From positions 124,001-188,000 of the forward strand of contig NZ_JABWTK010000005.1 of assembly GCF_020071995.1 (NCBI RefSeq): 64,000 bases of DNA. Reading direction: 5' to 3'. Origin of the DNA: Planococcus chinensis. GTDB lineage: Bacteria; Bacillota; Bacilli; Bacillales_A; Planococcaceae. Shown here in pieces: positions 14,691-23,263 of this stretch (position 1 is its first letter; each line of letters starts with the position of its first letter). Both the position numbers and the translations under genes were made by a program. Under the pieces are notes generated by a model. That model did not search any database, was not told the origin of the DNA, and was given only the letters and a program-made list of their open reading frames with translations.

Positions 14691-16736
14691 ATGAGAGTTG
14701 CGACAGATATCGGGGGAACGTTTACAGATTTGGTATATGTGGATGCGAACGGCAAAGTGGGCGTGGCGAAAAGCCATACGACCCCACCCAATTTTGAACA
14801 GGGAGTCGTCGATGTAATCGGGAAGAGCGGCATTGACCAACAGGCAATTGAGACTTTTATTCATGGTACGACCGTTATTATCAATGCGTTGACCGAGCGA
14901 AAGGGTGTTAAGACAGGGCTGATTACGACTAAAGGGTTCCGGGATGTGCTGGAAATTGCACGGGGAAACCGACCGGATCTCTTCAATGTCCGCTATAAGA
15001 AACCGACCCCTTTTGTGGAGCGTTATTTGCGCCAGGAAGTGGAAGAGCGCCTGAACCAGAAAGGGGAAGTCGTCACGCCGCTCAATAAAGATCAAGTTAA
15101 AGATCTGATCATCTATTTTAAGAAAGAAGGTGTTGAAGCGATTGCGGTTTCTTATCTGCACGCCTTTAAAAACCCGAAACACGAACAACAAACGGTCGAA
15201 CTTATCCAGGAATTATGGCCAGAGGTGTCGATTACAGCATCGCATGAAGTGACGAAGGAGTGGCGGGAATACGAGCGCACGAACACTGCCGTCCTGAATT
15301 CCTATGTAAAACCAATCGCTTCAAAATACATCAATCAGTTGAATACGAAACTTACAGAAAATGAAGCGGACAGCTTTAATTACATCATGCAATCGAACGG
15401 TGGGACAACGACATTTGAACAAGCGAAAAAGACACCGATCAATATGGTTGAATCGGGACCGGTTGCGGGCATTTACGGTGCGGCTTATCTTGGAGAAATC
15501 ATCGGCGAGAAAAATGTCATCGCTTTTGACATCGGTGGCACAACAGCGAAATGCTCATTGATTGCGAATGGTGAAGTAAAAGTGACAACGGATTATTACA
15601 TCGAGAAAGACGCATTAAATGCCGGCTATCCGATTAAATCGCCGGTTGTTGACATCGTAGAAATCGGCAACGGAGGAGGATCAATCGCCTGGATCGATGA
15701 AGGCGGTTCATTGAAAGTAGGACCGCATTCCGCGGGAGCGGTTCCGGGACCGGTTGCATACGGACAAGGCGGTACTGAGCCGACGACAACCGATGCCAAT
15801 TTGATGACAGGCCGCTTGTCTCCGGAAAACTTTGACTACCAGGTCAATTTGGATTCCGTGAAAGAGGCCATCGATGCCAAAGTTGGGAAAGTTTACAGTT
15901 TGACGGCGGAAGAAGCGGCGCTTGGCATCATCCGCATTGCCAACGCCAATATGCTGAACGCTTTAAAGCTCATTTCAGTACGAAAAGGCTACGACCCGCG
16001 AGACTTCACATTGGTCGCTTTCGGCGGCGGTGGTTCCATGCACGCACCGGCTTTAGCAAAAGAACTGGGTGTCAGAAAAGTCGTAGTGCCGGTAGCATCA
16101 TCCGTATTTTCTGCCTGGGGCATGCTGATGACCGACTTGCGCCACGATTATATCCAAACTTATATCAACCGGTTCCAAGATATCGATTTGGAAGAATTGA
16201 ATAGCGAATGGAACAAATTAGAATCGCTGGCAAGCCAGCAATACACTGAAGAACACGTCAAAGAAGAAGACATCGTTTTCAACCGTTTTGTCGACATGCG
16301 CTATTCTGGCCAGGAACATACAGTGAAAGTGCCGCTAGCTAACGGCAATATTACGGAAGAAACAGTAGAGCAGACAATCCGGCTGTTCCATGAAATGCAT
16401 GAACAAAGCTTTACTTTCAAATTGGAAGAAGCGCAGACAGAGATCGTCAATCTGCATTTGACGGCTTTCGGCACTGTGCAAAAACCGAAGCTGCACAAGC
16501 TCGAAAAAGGCAGCACAGATATCTCGTCAGCGTTAAAAGAAACCCGAAACGTCTTCTATGAAAACGATGGCTGGGTGGCGACAAAAGTTTACCACCGTGA
16601 TTTGCTGACTCCTGGAATGTCAATCCAAGGACCGGCAATTGTGGAAGAGCCGACTGCCACGACGGTCTTTTATTCCGGCCAAACTTTGTCGGTGGATGTC
16701 TATGGAAACCTGATTATCGAGACGGAGGTGCAATAA
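14691..16736 (+). CDS. hyuA: Hydantoinase/oxoprolinase subunit A (HyuA)
   Basis: A 681-aa protein of the ATP-dependent hydantoinase/5-oxoprolinase/acetone carboxylase alpha group. The N-terminal ATPase-like motif RVATDIGGTFTDLVY, a second phosphate-binding motif AFDIGGTTAKCSLI near residue 280 and VAFGGGGSMHAPALA near 440 are characteristic. With HyuB it opens a cyclic amide ring at the cost of ATP. I chose the ATG at 14691; in-frame TTG codons at 14685 and 14688 lie closer to the AGAGGG site and are possible starts. One base separates its stop from the hyuB ATG, so the two are co-translated. Confidence 0.92.
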   Translation: MRVATDIGGTFTDLVYVDANGKVGVAKSHTTPPNFEQGVVDVIGKSGIDQQAIETFIHGTTVIINALTERKGVKTGLITTKGFRDVLEIARGNRPDLFNVRYKKPTPFVERYLRQEVEERLNQKGEVVTPLNKDQVKDLIIYFKKEGVEAIAVSYLHAFKNPKHEQQTVELIQELWPEVSITASHEVTKEWREYERTNTAVLNSYVKPIASKYINQLNTKLTENEADSFNYIMQSNGGTTTFEQAKKTPINMVESGPVAGIYGAAYLGEIIGEKNVIAFDIGGTTAKCSLIANGEVKVTTDYYIEKDALNAGYPIKSPVVDIVEIGNGGGSIAWIDEGGSLKVGPHSAGAVPGPVAYGQGGTEPTTTDANLMTGRLSPENFDYQVNLDSVKEAIDAKVGKVYSLTAEEAALGIIRIANANMLNALKLISVRKGYDPRDFTLVAFGGGGSMHAPALAKELGVRKVVVPVASSVFSAWGMLMTDLRHDYIQTYINRFQDIDLEELNSEWNKLESLASQQYTEEHVKEEDIVFNRFVDMRYSGQEHTVKVPLANGNITEETVEQTIRLFHEMHEQSFTFKLEEAQTEIVNLHLTAFGTVQKPKLHKLEKGSTDISSALKETRNVFYENDGWVATKVYHRDLLTPGMSIQGPAIVEEPTATTVFYSGQTLSVDVYGNLIIETEVQ

Positions 16737-16737
16737 C

Positions 16738-18489
16738 ATGACAGTGACAAATCCAGCAAATAATTCAGTGAAAGTCGATCCATTCACAATAGAAATTGTC
16801 AAAGATTCCTTGATTGCAATTGGTGAAGAGATGTTCCAAGCGCTTGCACGGACGTCGATGAGCCCAATCATTTATGAAGTACTTGATTATGCGAGCGGAT
16901 TGACGGATGCCAAAGGGCAGCTCCTGACGCAAGGAAACGGCGTAACTGGTTTTATCGGGATGCTGACGTTCATGGTCAAAGAGACGTTGAACAAATTTGG
17001 AGAAGACGGGCTGAAAGAAGGCGACATCATTATCATCAATGATTCTTATGTCGGTGGCGGTTCGCATTTATCCGATGTCGGCTTGGTGATGCCTATCTTC
17101 CACGAAGGGAAAATCATTGCATTTTCAGCCAACAAAGCGCACTGGACTGATGTCGGCGGAAAAGACCCGGGATCATTCAGCAATGATGCGACAGAAATCT
17201 ATCAGGAAGGCCTTCAATTTCCTTGTGTAAAACTTTTCGATGAAGGCAAATTGAACCAAGCAGTTCTCGATATCATCAAAGTCAATATCCGTTTCCCTGA
17301 CTTGTCAATCGGTGACTTATGGGCACAAGTGGCGGCGCTTCGCACCGGTGAAAAGCGCGTCAAGGAATTATGTATAAAGAACAGTGCAGATGTCGTGCAG
17401 GCATCCATCGATCATCATCTTGACCACGGCGAGCAATTGGCACGCAAGGAATTGGCCAAACTGCCAAAAGGTGAGTTCTATGCGAATGACTTTGTCGATG
17501 ACGACGGTTTCGGCAATGGACCGTTCCCAATCAAAGTGAAAGTGACGATTACCGATGACAAATTCATTTGTGACTTCCGCGGCAGCCATCCGCAAGTGCC
17601 AGGTCCAGTCAACTGCACATATACAGGATTGGTATCAGCGGTCCGCACAATTTTCTTGGCAGCGACCAACCCATCACAAGATGTCAACGACGGCGTGTTC
17701 CGTCCACTCGAAATCATTACTGACCGGAAATCGATTCTTGCAGCTGAACGGCCTGCACCGGTTTCAATCTATTGGGAAAGCATGCAGGGCGGGGCTGACT
17801 TGGTATGGCAGGCGCTGGCTCCATCTTTGCCGGAACGTTTGTCTGCCGGCCAGTTATTATCGGTGTGCGCCGTGACGTTGTCCGGACAGCATCATGTAAC
17901 TGAAGAACCGTTCTTGATCGTTGAACCTTCTGCTGGCGGCTGGGGTGCTGCCCGAGGCCAGGACGGAGCACGTGGCCAGTTTTGCATTGGAGACGGGGAA
18001 ACGTATAACGTCCCGGTGGAAGTGGCGGAAACGCGCTATGGCGTCATGATTGACGAATACAGCCTGCGGACGGACGGGGCAGGGGCCGGTGAGTTCATCG
18101 GTGGAGCCGGAGTTACACGCACTTACCGGGCGATGACCGATAAGCAATTCGTATCAGCGACTTTCGGGCGCAATAAATACTTGCCATGGGGCTTGAACGG
18201 CGGTTCGGAAGGGTCGCCGAATGAATTCACCATCGAAAAAACAAATGGTGAAACAGACGGTCCATTCGGAATCTACCCGCGCTACCCGCTTGATAAAAAC
18301 GATGTGGTCCGGTTGATGACAGCGACAGGCGGAGGTTATGGCGATCCTTTGAAGCGTCCAGCCCAACAAGTGGCAATGGATGTGAAAAACGAATACATCA
18401 CTTTGCAACAAGCAAAAGAAGTGTTCGGGGTTGTAGTAAACAAAGAAACCTTCGAAGTGGACAGTCTGACAGGAAGAGGGGAAGAATAA
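16738..18489 (+). CDS. hyuB: Hydantoinase/oxoprolinase subunit B (HyuB)
   Basis: A 583-aa protein of the hydantoinase B/oxoprolinase family. Diagnostic segments are DYASGLTDAKGQLLTQG near the N terminus, IIINDSYVGGGSHLSDVG near residue 100 and the Gly-rich C-terminal part GGGYGDPLKRPAQQV. It is the partner of HyuA in ATP-dependent cleavage of hydantoins, N-methylhydantoin or 5-oxoproline. The ATG overlaps the end of hyuA within a GGAGGTG-containing context, and the stop shares one base with the start of the next gene. The exact substrate is not determined by sequence; the NCS1 permease in the operon favours a hydantoin-like or pyrimidine-like ring. Confidence 0.93.
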   Translation: MTVTNPANNSVKVDPFTIEIVKDSLIAIGEEMFQALARTSMSPIIYEVLDYASGLTDAKGQLLTQGNGVTGFIGMLTFMVKETLNKFGEDGLKEGDIIIINDSYVGGGSHLSDVGLVMPIFHEGKIIAFSANKAHWTDVGGKDPGSFSNDATEIYQEGLQFPCVKLFDEGKLNQAVLDIIKVNIRFPDLSIGDLWAQVAALRTGEKRVKELCIKNSADVVQASIDHHLDHGEQLARKELAKLPKGEFYANDFVDDDGFGNGPFPIKVKVTITDDKFICDFRGSHPQVPGPVNCTYTGLVSAVRTIFLAATNPSQDVNDGVFRPLEIITDRKSILAAERPAPVSIYWESMQGGADLVWQALAPSLPERLSAGQLLSVCAVTLSGQHHVTEEPFLIVEPSAGGWGAARGQDGARGQFCIGDGETYNVPVEVAETRYGVMIDEYSLRTDGAGAGEFIGGAGVTRTYRAMTDKQFVSATFGRNKYLPWGLNGGSEGSPNEFTIEKTNGETDGPFGIYPRYPLDKNDVVRLMTATGGGYGDPLKRPAQQVAMDVKNEYITLQQAKEVFGVVVNKETFEVDSLTGRGEE

Positions 18490-18818
18490 TGGATATTTTG
18501 AACATCAAAGACTTGGAGCAAGAAGGCAACGGTTCGTATTCCATGCATACCATTTTCAAGGAGCAGCAAGCGGATTCAGCGGTGAAAGTCGGACATGTCA
18601 CTATCTATCCGGGCGAAACCGTTCCATTGACCGGCGTATCGAAGCACGAAGCAAACGAATACTCAGTCATCGTCAAAGGCTCGCTAGTCACAGAAATCGA
18701 CGGCAAGCAATACCGGGTATCCGCCGGCCAGGCGACTTTCATCCCGAAAGGGGAAGAGCATATCGCCGTTAATGACGGTGAAGAAGCCTGCGAACTTGTC
18801 TTTGTAATGGTCGGCTAA
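18489..18818 (+). CDS. Small cupin-domain protein
   Basis: A 109-aa single-domain cupin. The two cupin motifs read as GETVPLTGVSKHEANEYSVI and TFIPKGEEHIAV, with His and Glu residues in metal-ligand positions. It begins in the last base of the hyuB stop and is translationally coupled to it. A pathway role as an isomerase, epimerase or ligand-binding helper in hydantoin breakdown is possible, but no reaction can be assigned. A similar cupin fold is fused to the regulator at the start of the operon. Confidence 0.8.
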   Translation: MDILNIKDLEQEGNGSYSMHTIFKEQQADSAVKVGHVTIYPGETVPLTGVSKHEANEYSVIVKGSLVTEIDGKQYRVSAGQATFIPKGEEHIAVNDGEEACELVFVMVG

Positions 18819-18863
18819 ATTGCCAGATGAAACAATCGAAAGAAACTAAAAGGGGGCATGAAA

Positions 18864-20216
18864 ATGGAAGGGAAAGCGAAATCACATGCAGTAGGCAAAG
18901 ATGAGGCATTGTCAGCAATTCCAATGAATAAGCGGCAGCACTGGCTGACGCCAGCAATGATTTTTGGAGGATTGGAATTTACGATTCCCGTCTTGATGGT
19001 TGGAGCGACACTCGCCGGGGCGTTTGGCATGTCCCAGATATTCTGGATTTTACTGGTTTCGTTGTTCGTCATCCAATGGATCGGCAATGCTGTGGCAGGA
19101 TATATCGGAGCCAAAACGGGGCGATCTTCTTCTGTAATTGCCCGCTCAAGCTTTGGTGCTGCGCAAGCCAGGTTTATTGTCGGGATGACCATTTTCATTG
19201 TCTCTCTTGGCTGGTGGGCATTGCAGACAGCAGTCGCAGGGAATGCGATTTCGGCGATGTTAGGTATTGACTATGAAAATCAATTCATCCCATGGGCAAT
19301 TGTCACCATCATCGTCGGGTTGCTGTTTGCGATTCCGTCAATCATCGGTTACGGTTCCATGAAATGGACGGATTATATTGCGGTGCCGGCTGGGCTTCTT
19401 CTGATTGCAGGAGGTATCTTCTATGCACTTCAAAATACCGGAATCGACACGATCATGGCGTGGCGCCCAGAGCCTTCGATGACGTTCCTGGCAGCATTGA
19501 GCTTGGTCATCGGGATCAACGTATCCCAATGGGTGATTGCATCTGACTACACACGTTACGCCAAACCGAAAGTGAAAGACAATGTGCTGATCCCGCTTGG
19601 CATCGTAGCGGTCGGATTCCCGTTGTTCTATGTAGGGGCGATTATGTCAGTCGGTGTCGGCGACGCCGATATCGTCAATGTTATGATGAACCTTGGCTTT
19701 CCGGTATGGGGCTTCCTGATCCTTTGGTTCGCCACTTGGACAAGCCAGCTCGTTAATAATTACAGCATGGGCCTTGCGATGGCCAATATCTTCAATGTCA
19801 ACTCCAATAAAGGTCGGGCAATCCTGACATTTATCGGGACCATCATTGCTATCATCATCGCGCTTGCCGGAATCCTGGACTACTTCATGGACTTCCTATA
19901 TATGACGGCGTTAATCTATCCAGCCATCGCCGGCATCATGATGGCAGATTTCTTCTTTATCCGCAAACAGCAATGGGTAGATAACAAAGGCTGGAACTGG
20001 ATGGCGACAATCGCCATGGTGGTCGGAGTCCTGGTCGGCTACTTTACACAATACGTCAATACATTCGGTTTGCCGGCTGTACAATCGTTGATTGCTGCAG
20101 GCATTGTCTACTTTGTAGCCATGAAAGTGAAAGCCGCGGTGAAACCGGATCACTTCACGGTACCTGCAGAAAAAGCAAAAGAGCAGGGAGTAAATAAAAA
20201 GACGGAATTAGTATAA
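18864..20216 (+). CDS. NCS1-family permease (cytosine/hydantoin type)
   Basis: A 450-aa membrane protein with about 12 helices of the NCS1 nucleobase:cation symporter family (CodB/Mhp1 relatives). Characteristic segments are the first helix region LEFTIPVLMVGATLAG, FGAAQARFIVGMTIF near residue 95, and WVIASDYTRYAKPK near 220. I chose the ATG at 18864 for its 8-base spacing from AGGGGG; an ATG at 18858 is too close. As the last gene of the hydantoinase operon it probably imports the cyclic amide or nucleobase substrate. A terminator follows. Confidence 0.9.
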   Translation: MEGKAKSHAVGKDEALSAIPMNKRQHWLTPAMIFGGLEFTIPVLMVGATLAGAFGMSQIFWILLVSLFVIQWIGNAVAGYIGAKTGRSSSVIARSSFGAAQARFIVGMTIFIVSLGWWALQTAVAGNAISAMLGIDYENQFIPWAIVTIIVGLLFAIPSIIGYGSMKWTDYIAVPAGLLLIAGGIFYALQNTGIDTIMAWRPEPSMTFLAALSLVIGINVSQWVIASDYTRYAKPKVKDNVLIPLGIVAVGFPLFYVGAIMSVGVGDADIVNVMMNLGFPVWGFLILWFATWTSQLVNNYSMGLAMANIFNVNSNKGRAILTFIGTIIAIIIALAGILDYFMDFLYMTALIYPAIAGIMMADFFFIRKQQWVDNKGWNWMATIAMVVGVLVGYFTQYVNTFGLPAVQSLIAAGIVYFVAMKVKAAVKPDHFTVPAEKAKEQGVNKKTELV

Positions 20217-20221
20217 AAAGC

Positions 20222-20267
20222 AAAAATCCCTTTCTGACAGTTCAATGTCGAAAAGGGATTTTTTTGC
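20222..20267 (+). terminator. Terminator of the hydantoinase operon
   Basis: Long stem AAAATCCCTTTCTGACA / TGTCGAAAAGGGATTTT (with small mismatches) and a T run just past the permease stop. Confidence 0.85.
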
Positions 20268-20320
20268 TCTCACTTGTTTAGGGAAGTATTATTTACCCAT
20301 TCAATTAAAAAGGCATTCTA

Positions 20321-20593
20321 TTAACGCAAAGCCCGCAGCGCCAAATGTTCATCTTCCTTTGTTACATAGAAATCATATTTCGCGTTGTTGATTTCGGCAT
20401 TCTGAACAAACGGCATGGCACTTTGACCGCCGCCGCCGAAAACCGACCCCATATTCATATTCGACTTCCGCACGACGTCGTAGGAAATACCGTGCGCGCT
20501 CAATTTACTGGCAGCGCTGTAATACCGTTCGTTGCCAAATGCGGTATGGACCAGGCATTTCTTTTTCATGAACAAAAAGCGAAACAATCCCAT
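20321..20593 (-). CDS. Hypothetical small cytoplasmic protein, DUF2007-like
   Basis: A 90-aa protein. After a short N-terminal stretch (MGLFRFLFMKKK) it has a ferredoxin-like pattern, CLVHTAFGNERYYSAASKLS ... ISYDVVR ... YDFYVTKEDEHLALRAL, that resembles the small DUF2007 (putative signal transducing) proteins; this is a weak match by eye. The middle has a Gly/Asn/Met-rich loop. I placed the start at the ATG at 20593, about 9 bases after AAGGGG; the frame stays open further upstream. It follows the small membrane protein gene by 25 bases, so they may be one transcript. Confidence 0.6.
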   Translation of the reverse strand: MGLFRFLFMKKKCLVHTAFGNERYYSAASKLSAHGISYDVVRKSNMNMGSVFGGGGQSAMPFVQNAEINNAKYDFYVTKEDEHLALRALR

Positions 20594-20618
20594 CCCGACC
20601 AAGCCCCTTTCTGAAAAA

Positions 20619-20759
20619 CTACCTTCGCCGGAGTTCCTCCGCAATCTCTTTTAACAGTGCATTCCGCTCTTTTGCCAAGCTGAACGCTTTCGCTATCAGA
20701 TAAATCACTACAGCGAATAATACGAAATAAAACACCATCATAAACATCGGCCACAACAT
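20619..20759 (-). CDS. Small membrane protein with charged tail, 46 aa
   Basis: A short gene with one hydrophobic helix (about residues 5-24) followed by a basic/acidic helix (KAFSLAKERNALLKEIAEEL). It has the same layout as the 56-aa protein at 4687-4857. An in-frame GTG at 20780 would add seven residues and is an alternative start; neither start has a perfect RBS. It lies directly upstream of the DUF2007-like gene on the same strand. Function unknown. Confidence 0.5.
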   Translation of the reverse strand: MLWPMFMMVFYFVLFAVVIYLIAKAFSLAKERNALLKEIAEELRRR

Positions 20760-20898
20760 CAAGTTTTCCAGATTACTCACCGTCCTTATCTGTATTACGC
20801 AGCAAGTTTCCAAATGTTTCAAAATTCTTGAAGGCAATAGAACCCAGCTATGCTAAACTGAAAAAAATTATATTTTGCATGGGGGAAAGGCAGGAGGG

Positions 20899-21516
20899 AT
20901 GGCTTTGGTGAAGAAGAACGGCTATGTGCTGCGCGGAGAACGCACGCGGGAGAAAATTCTGAATGCGGCCAAAAAGGTTTTCAGCGAAAAAGGCTACAAA
21001 GAAGCGACGGTGGCTTTGATTGCGGAGCGTGCAGGAGTCGGTTACGGCACAGTCTATGCACATTTCGGAAGCGGCAAAGACGAAGTGCTGCTCGATATTA
21101 TGGAAGATATCATGGGCGAGTTTTACCTAGTGGCGTCTGTCGCGTATACGCCGAATTCAAAAGAAGAGGCATATCACTTCACATCGGGCAACATCACGCA
21201 GTTTCTTGAACTTGCACAGGTCCACCGGGAATGGCTCGCGCTTTTCTATGAGGCATTCGGGCAGTCGGAACGGATTCTCGCCAAGTGGGAGGAAATCTCC
21301 GACCGCTTTATCGACCGCATTTCGGAAAACGTGGAAATCGTCAAAGCGAAAGGGCTGAGCCGCAACCCGGATTACGATGCGCGCATTGTCGCAGGGACGC
21401 TGTATTACCCGGGCGAGAAATTTCTGTGGAAAATCGCGCTTGGCAAAACCACAGCACACCCCAAAGAAATTGCCCGCAACATCGCCGAAGTTTATACGAA
21501 TGGTTTATTTAAATGA
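20899..21516 (+). CDS. TetR-family transcriptional regulator
   Basis: About 205 aa. The N-terminal helix-turn-helix is typical: RTREKILNAAKKVFSEKGY, then ATVALIAERAGVGYGTVYAH. The C-terminal ligand domain (about 75-200) is helical and includes the TetR_C-like HREWLALFYEAFGQSE. Several starts lie within ten bases of AGGAGGG (ATG 20899, TTG 20905, GTG 20908); I used the ATG with the upstream AAAGG as RBS, so the first three residues are uncertain. It is followed closely by a gene of unknown function, which it may control. Confidence 0.9.
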   Translation: MALVKKNGYVLRGERTREKILNAAKKVFSEKGYKEATVALIAERAGVGYGTVYAHFGSGKDEVLLDIMEDIMGEFYLVASVAYTPNSKEEAYHFTSGNITQFLELAQVHREWLALFYEAFGQSERILAKWEEISDRFIDRISENVEIVKAKGLSRNPDYDARIVAGTLYYPGEKFLWKIALGKTTAHPKEIARNIAEVYTNGLFK

Positions 21517-21581
21517 AAAGCTTGCTGTTGGACGAAGAGAGCGGTTTCGTTGAAACAAATTTAAATGGGGAGGCAAGGCGT

Positions 21582-22046
21582 ATGGAGTTGAGCAAACAAT
21601 ATGCAGCGGAACTGGAAAAGCGGGTGGGAGGGCAACAGCGCCATGGCAGCTGGTATTTTACGTTGGAGCAAATCAAGCAGCTGCCCGGCATCATCAAAAG
21701 TTTTGACCAGATCGACGATTTAGCAATCAGCCCTTACCATATTACCGAAAATTCGATTATGGAGGCTTACTGGTGCATCCTTTCCATCAAAGTGGTGGAT
21801 GAGGTTCAGGATAAATTTGATGTGCTGTTGAGCGAAACGGGCAAAAGAAGCCTGAAAGGTTTGGAACACCATTACATTGAACAATGGGATTATACGTATT
21901 ATGAAATCCTGAAAGGCGATGTAAAAGGGTTTATTGACAGCGTCAGCCGGTATATCCGTTATATGGAAAAGCGGGAACCGTTGCTGCGGGAAGAATACGA
22001 TGAACCGAATCAGTTGGACCAGGGCTTTTATTACGAAATTTGGTAG
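21582..22046 (+). CDS. Hypothetical protein, 154 aa
   Basis: Not recognised. The protein is soluble, helical by composition and Tyr/Glu-rich, with no signal peptide or membrane segment (for example DQIDDLAISPYHITENSIME near the middle and a C-terminal EEYDEPNQLDQGFYYEIW). I chose the ATG at 21582 because GGGAGG lies 8 bases before it; the frame is open upstream to an ATG at 21513 that overlaps the TetR stop, giving a 177-aa alternative. Its position directly after a TetR gene suggests co-regulation. Confidence 0.62.
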   Translation: MELSKQYAAELEKRVGGQQRHGSWYFTLEQIKQLPGIIKSFDQIDDLAISPYHITENSIMEAYWCILSIKVVDEVQDKFDVLLSETGKRSLKGLEHHYIEQWDYTYYEILKGDVKGFIDSVSRYIRYMEKREPLLREEYDEPNQLDQGFYYEIW

Positions 22047-22120
22047 GTCGTGCCGTTCGAAGGGGTTAAAAAATAAAAGTGGCGGAGTTCTTCTATAGTA
22101 AGGAACCACTCTTCCTCAAG

Positions 22121-22149
22121 TTGACACCATGTCAATATCTTCATACAAT
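22121..22149 (+). promoter_or_regulatory. Sigma-A promoter of the 2-oxo acid dehydrogenase operon with a possible operator
   Basis: Perfect -35 TTGACA (22121-22126), a 17-base spacer and -10 TACAAT (22144-22149), about 50 bases before the E1 alpha ATG. The -35 is one arm of a perfect inverted repeat TTGACA-CCA-TGTCAA (22121-22135), a possible repressor site. Confidence 0.78.
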
Positions 22150-22201
22150 AAATTAACAGAAAATAAAATAAAATCTGAATTTATTCAAGGGAGGGCATTT
22201 C

Positions 22202-23263
22202 ATGTGGCTTGAACAGGAGCAGCTGGAAGTGGAAACGGTCAATTATGTGGATGAAAATGGCAACGCGCTGAAAGAAAATATCTCGGTGAGCGAAGAAGAA
22301 CTGGCGGAGATGTACAACTGGATGGTCAAGGCGAGGGTGTTTGACATGCGGGCGATGAAGCTGCAGCGCCAGGGAAGAATCGGTACATATGCGCCGCTCC
22401 AGGGACAGGAAGCGGCACAGATCGGCAGTGCCTACGCCATGCGGGAGAGCGATTGGGTCTATCCGAGCTACCGGGAAATCGGCGTATCGCTGCAAAAAGG
22501 CTTGCCGATGGAGCGGCTGTTCCTGTACACGATGGGGCATCTGGAAGGATTGAAGCAGCAGCAAGCGAACGTCTTTCCGGTGCAGATCATCATCGGCGCA
22601 CAATGCCTGCATGCGGTGGGCGGTGCCTGGGCGAGCCAGTACCAGGAAGAGGACAGCGTCAGCGTCACTTATATCGGCGACGGCGGAACCTCGGAAGGCG
22701 ATTTCCACGAAGCGCTGAATTTCGCCGGCGTCTATAAATTGCCGATTGTCTTTGTTGTGCAGAACAACCAATGGGCGATCAGCGTGCCGATCGACAAGCA
22801 GATGGCCAGCAAGACGATTGCGCAAAAAGCGCTCGCTTACGGCATCGCAGGTGTCCAGGTCGACGGCAATGACGCCGTCGCGATGTATGAAACGATGAAA
22901 GAGGCCATCGAAAAAGCGAAGACAGGAACACCGGTGCTGTTGGAAGCCGTGACGTTCCGGCAAGGGCCGCATACGACGGCGGACGATCCGACGAAATACC
23001 GCCTGCCGGAAGAAGAAATGCGCTGGGGCGCAAAAGACCCGCTGGTGCGCTTGAAAAAGTACATGACGGGGCTAGGCATCTGGGACGGCGAACGGGACCG
23101 GGAGCTTTTTGAACGTGCCGAAAACGAAGTGACCGCCGCATTCAGTGTGGCCGAATCCACGGAACGCAGCGGCTTGAACGATGTGTTCGAAAACATTTAT
23201 GCAGAGAAAACGCCGCAACTGGCCGAACAGCAGCGGCAGGCCAAAGGGGTGGTCCGACAATGA
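22202..23263 (+). CDS. 2-oxo acid dehydrogenase E1 component, alpha subunit (pyruvate dehydrogenase-like)
   Basis: A 353-aa thiamine diphosphate enzyme subunit. The ThDP motif begins at GDGGTSEGDFHEALNFAGV (residues 159-177) and ends with the Asn pair of VVQNNQWAIS; GRIGTYAPLQGQEAAQIG near residue 58 is typical of E1 alpha. With E1 beta it decarboxylates a 2-oxo acid and passes the acyl group to lipoyl-E2. The N-terminal stretch (ETVNYVDENGNAL) resembles PdhA more than the branched-chain enzyme, so pyruvate is the best guess but not certain. It is first in a three-gene operon and its stop overlaps the E1 beta start (ATGA). Confidence 0.9.
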   Translation: MWLEQEQLEVETVNYVDENGNALKENISVSEEELAEMYNWMVKARVFDMRAMKLQRQGRIGTYAPLQGQEAAQIGSAYAMRESDWVYPSYREIGVSLQKGLPMERLFLYTMGHLEGLKQQQANVFPVQIIIGAQCLHAVGGAWASQYQEEDSVSVTYIGDGGTSEGDFHEALNFAGVYKLPIVFVVQNNQWAISVPIDKQMASKTIAQKALAYGIAGVQVDGNDAVAMYETMKEAIEKAKTGTPVLLEAVTFRQGPHTTADDPTKYRLPEEEMRWGAKDPLVRLKKYMTGLGIWDGERDRELFERAENEVTAAFSVAESTERSGLNDVFENIYAEKTPQLAEQQRQAKGVVRQ

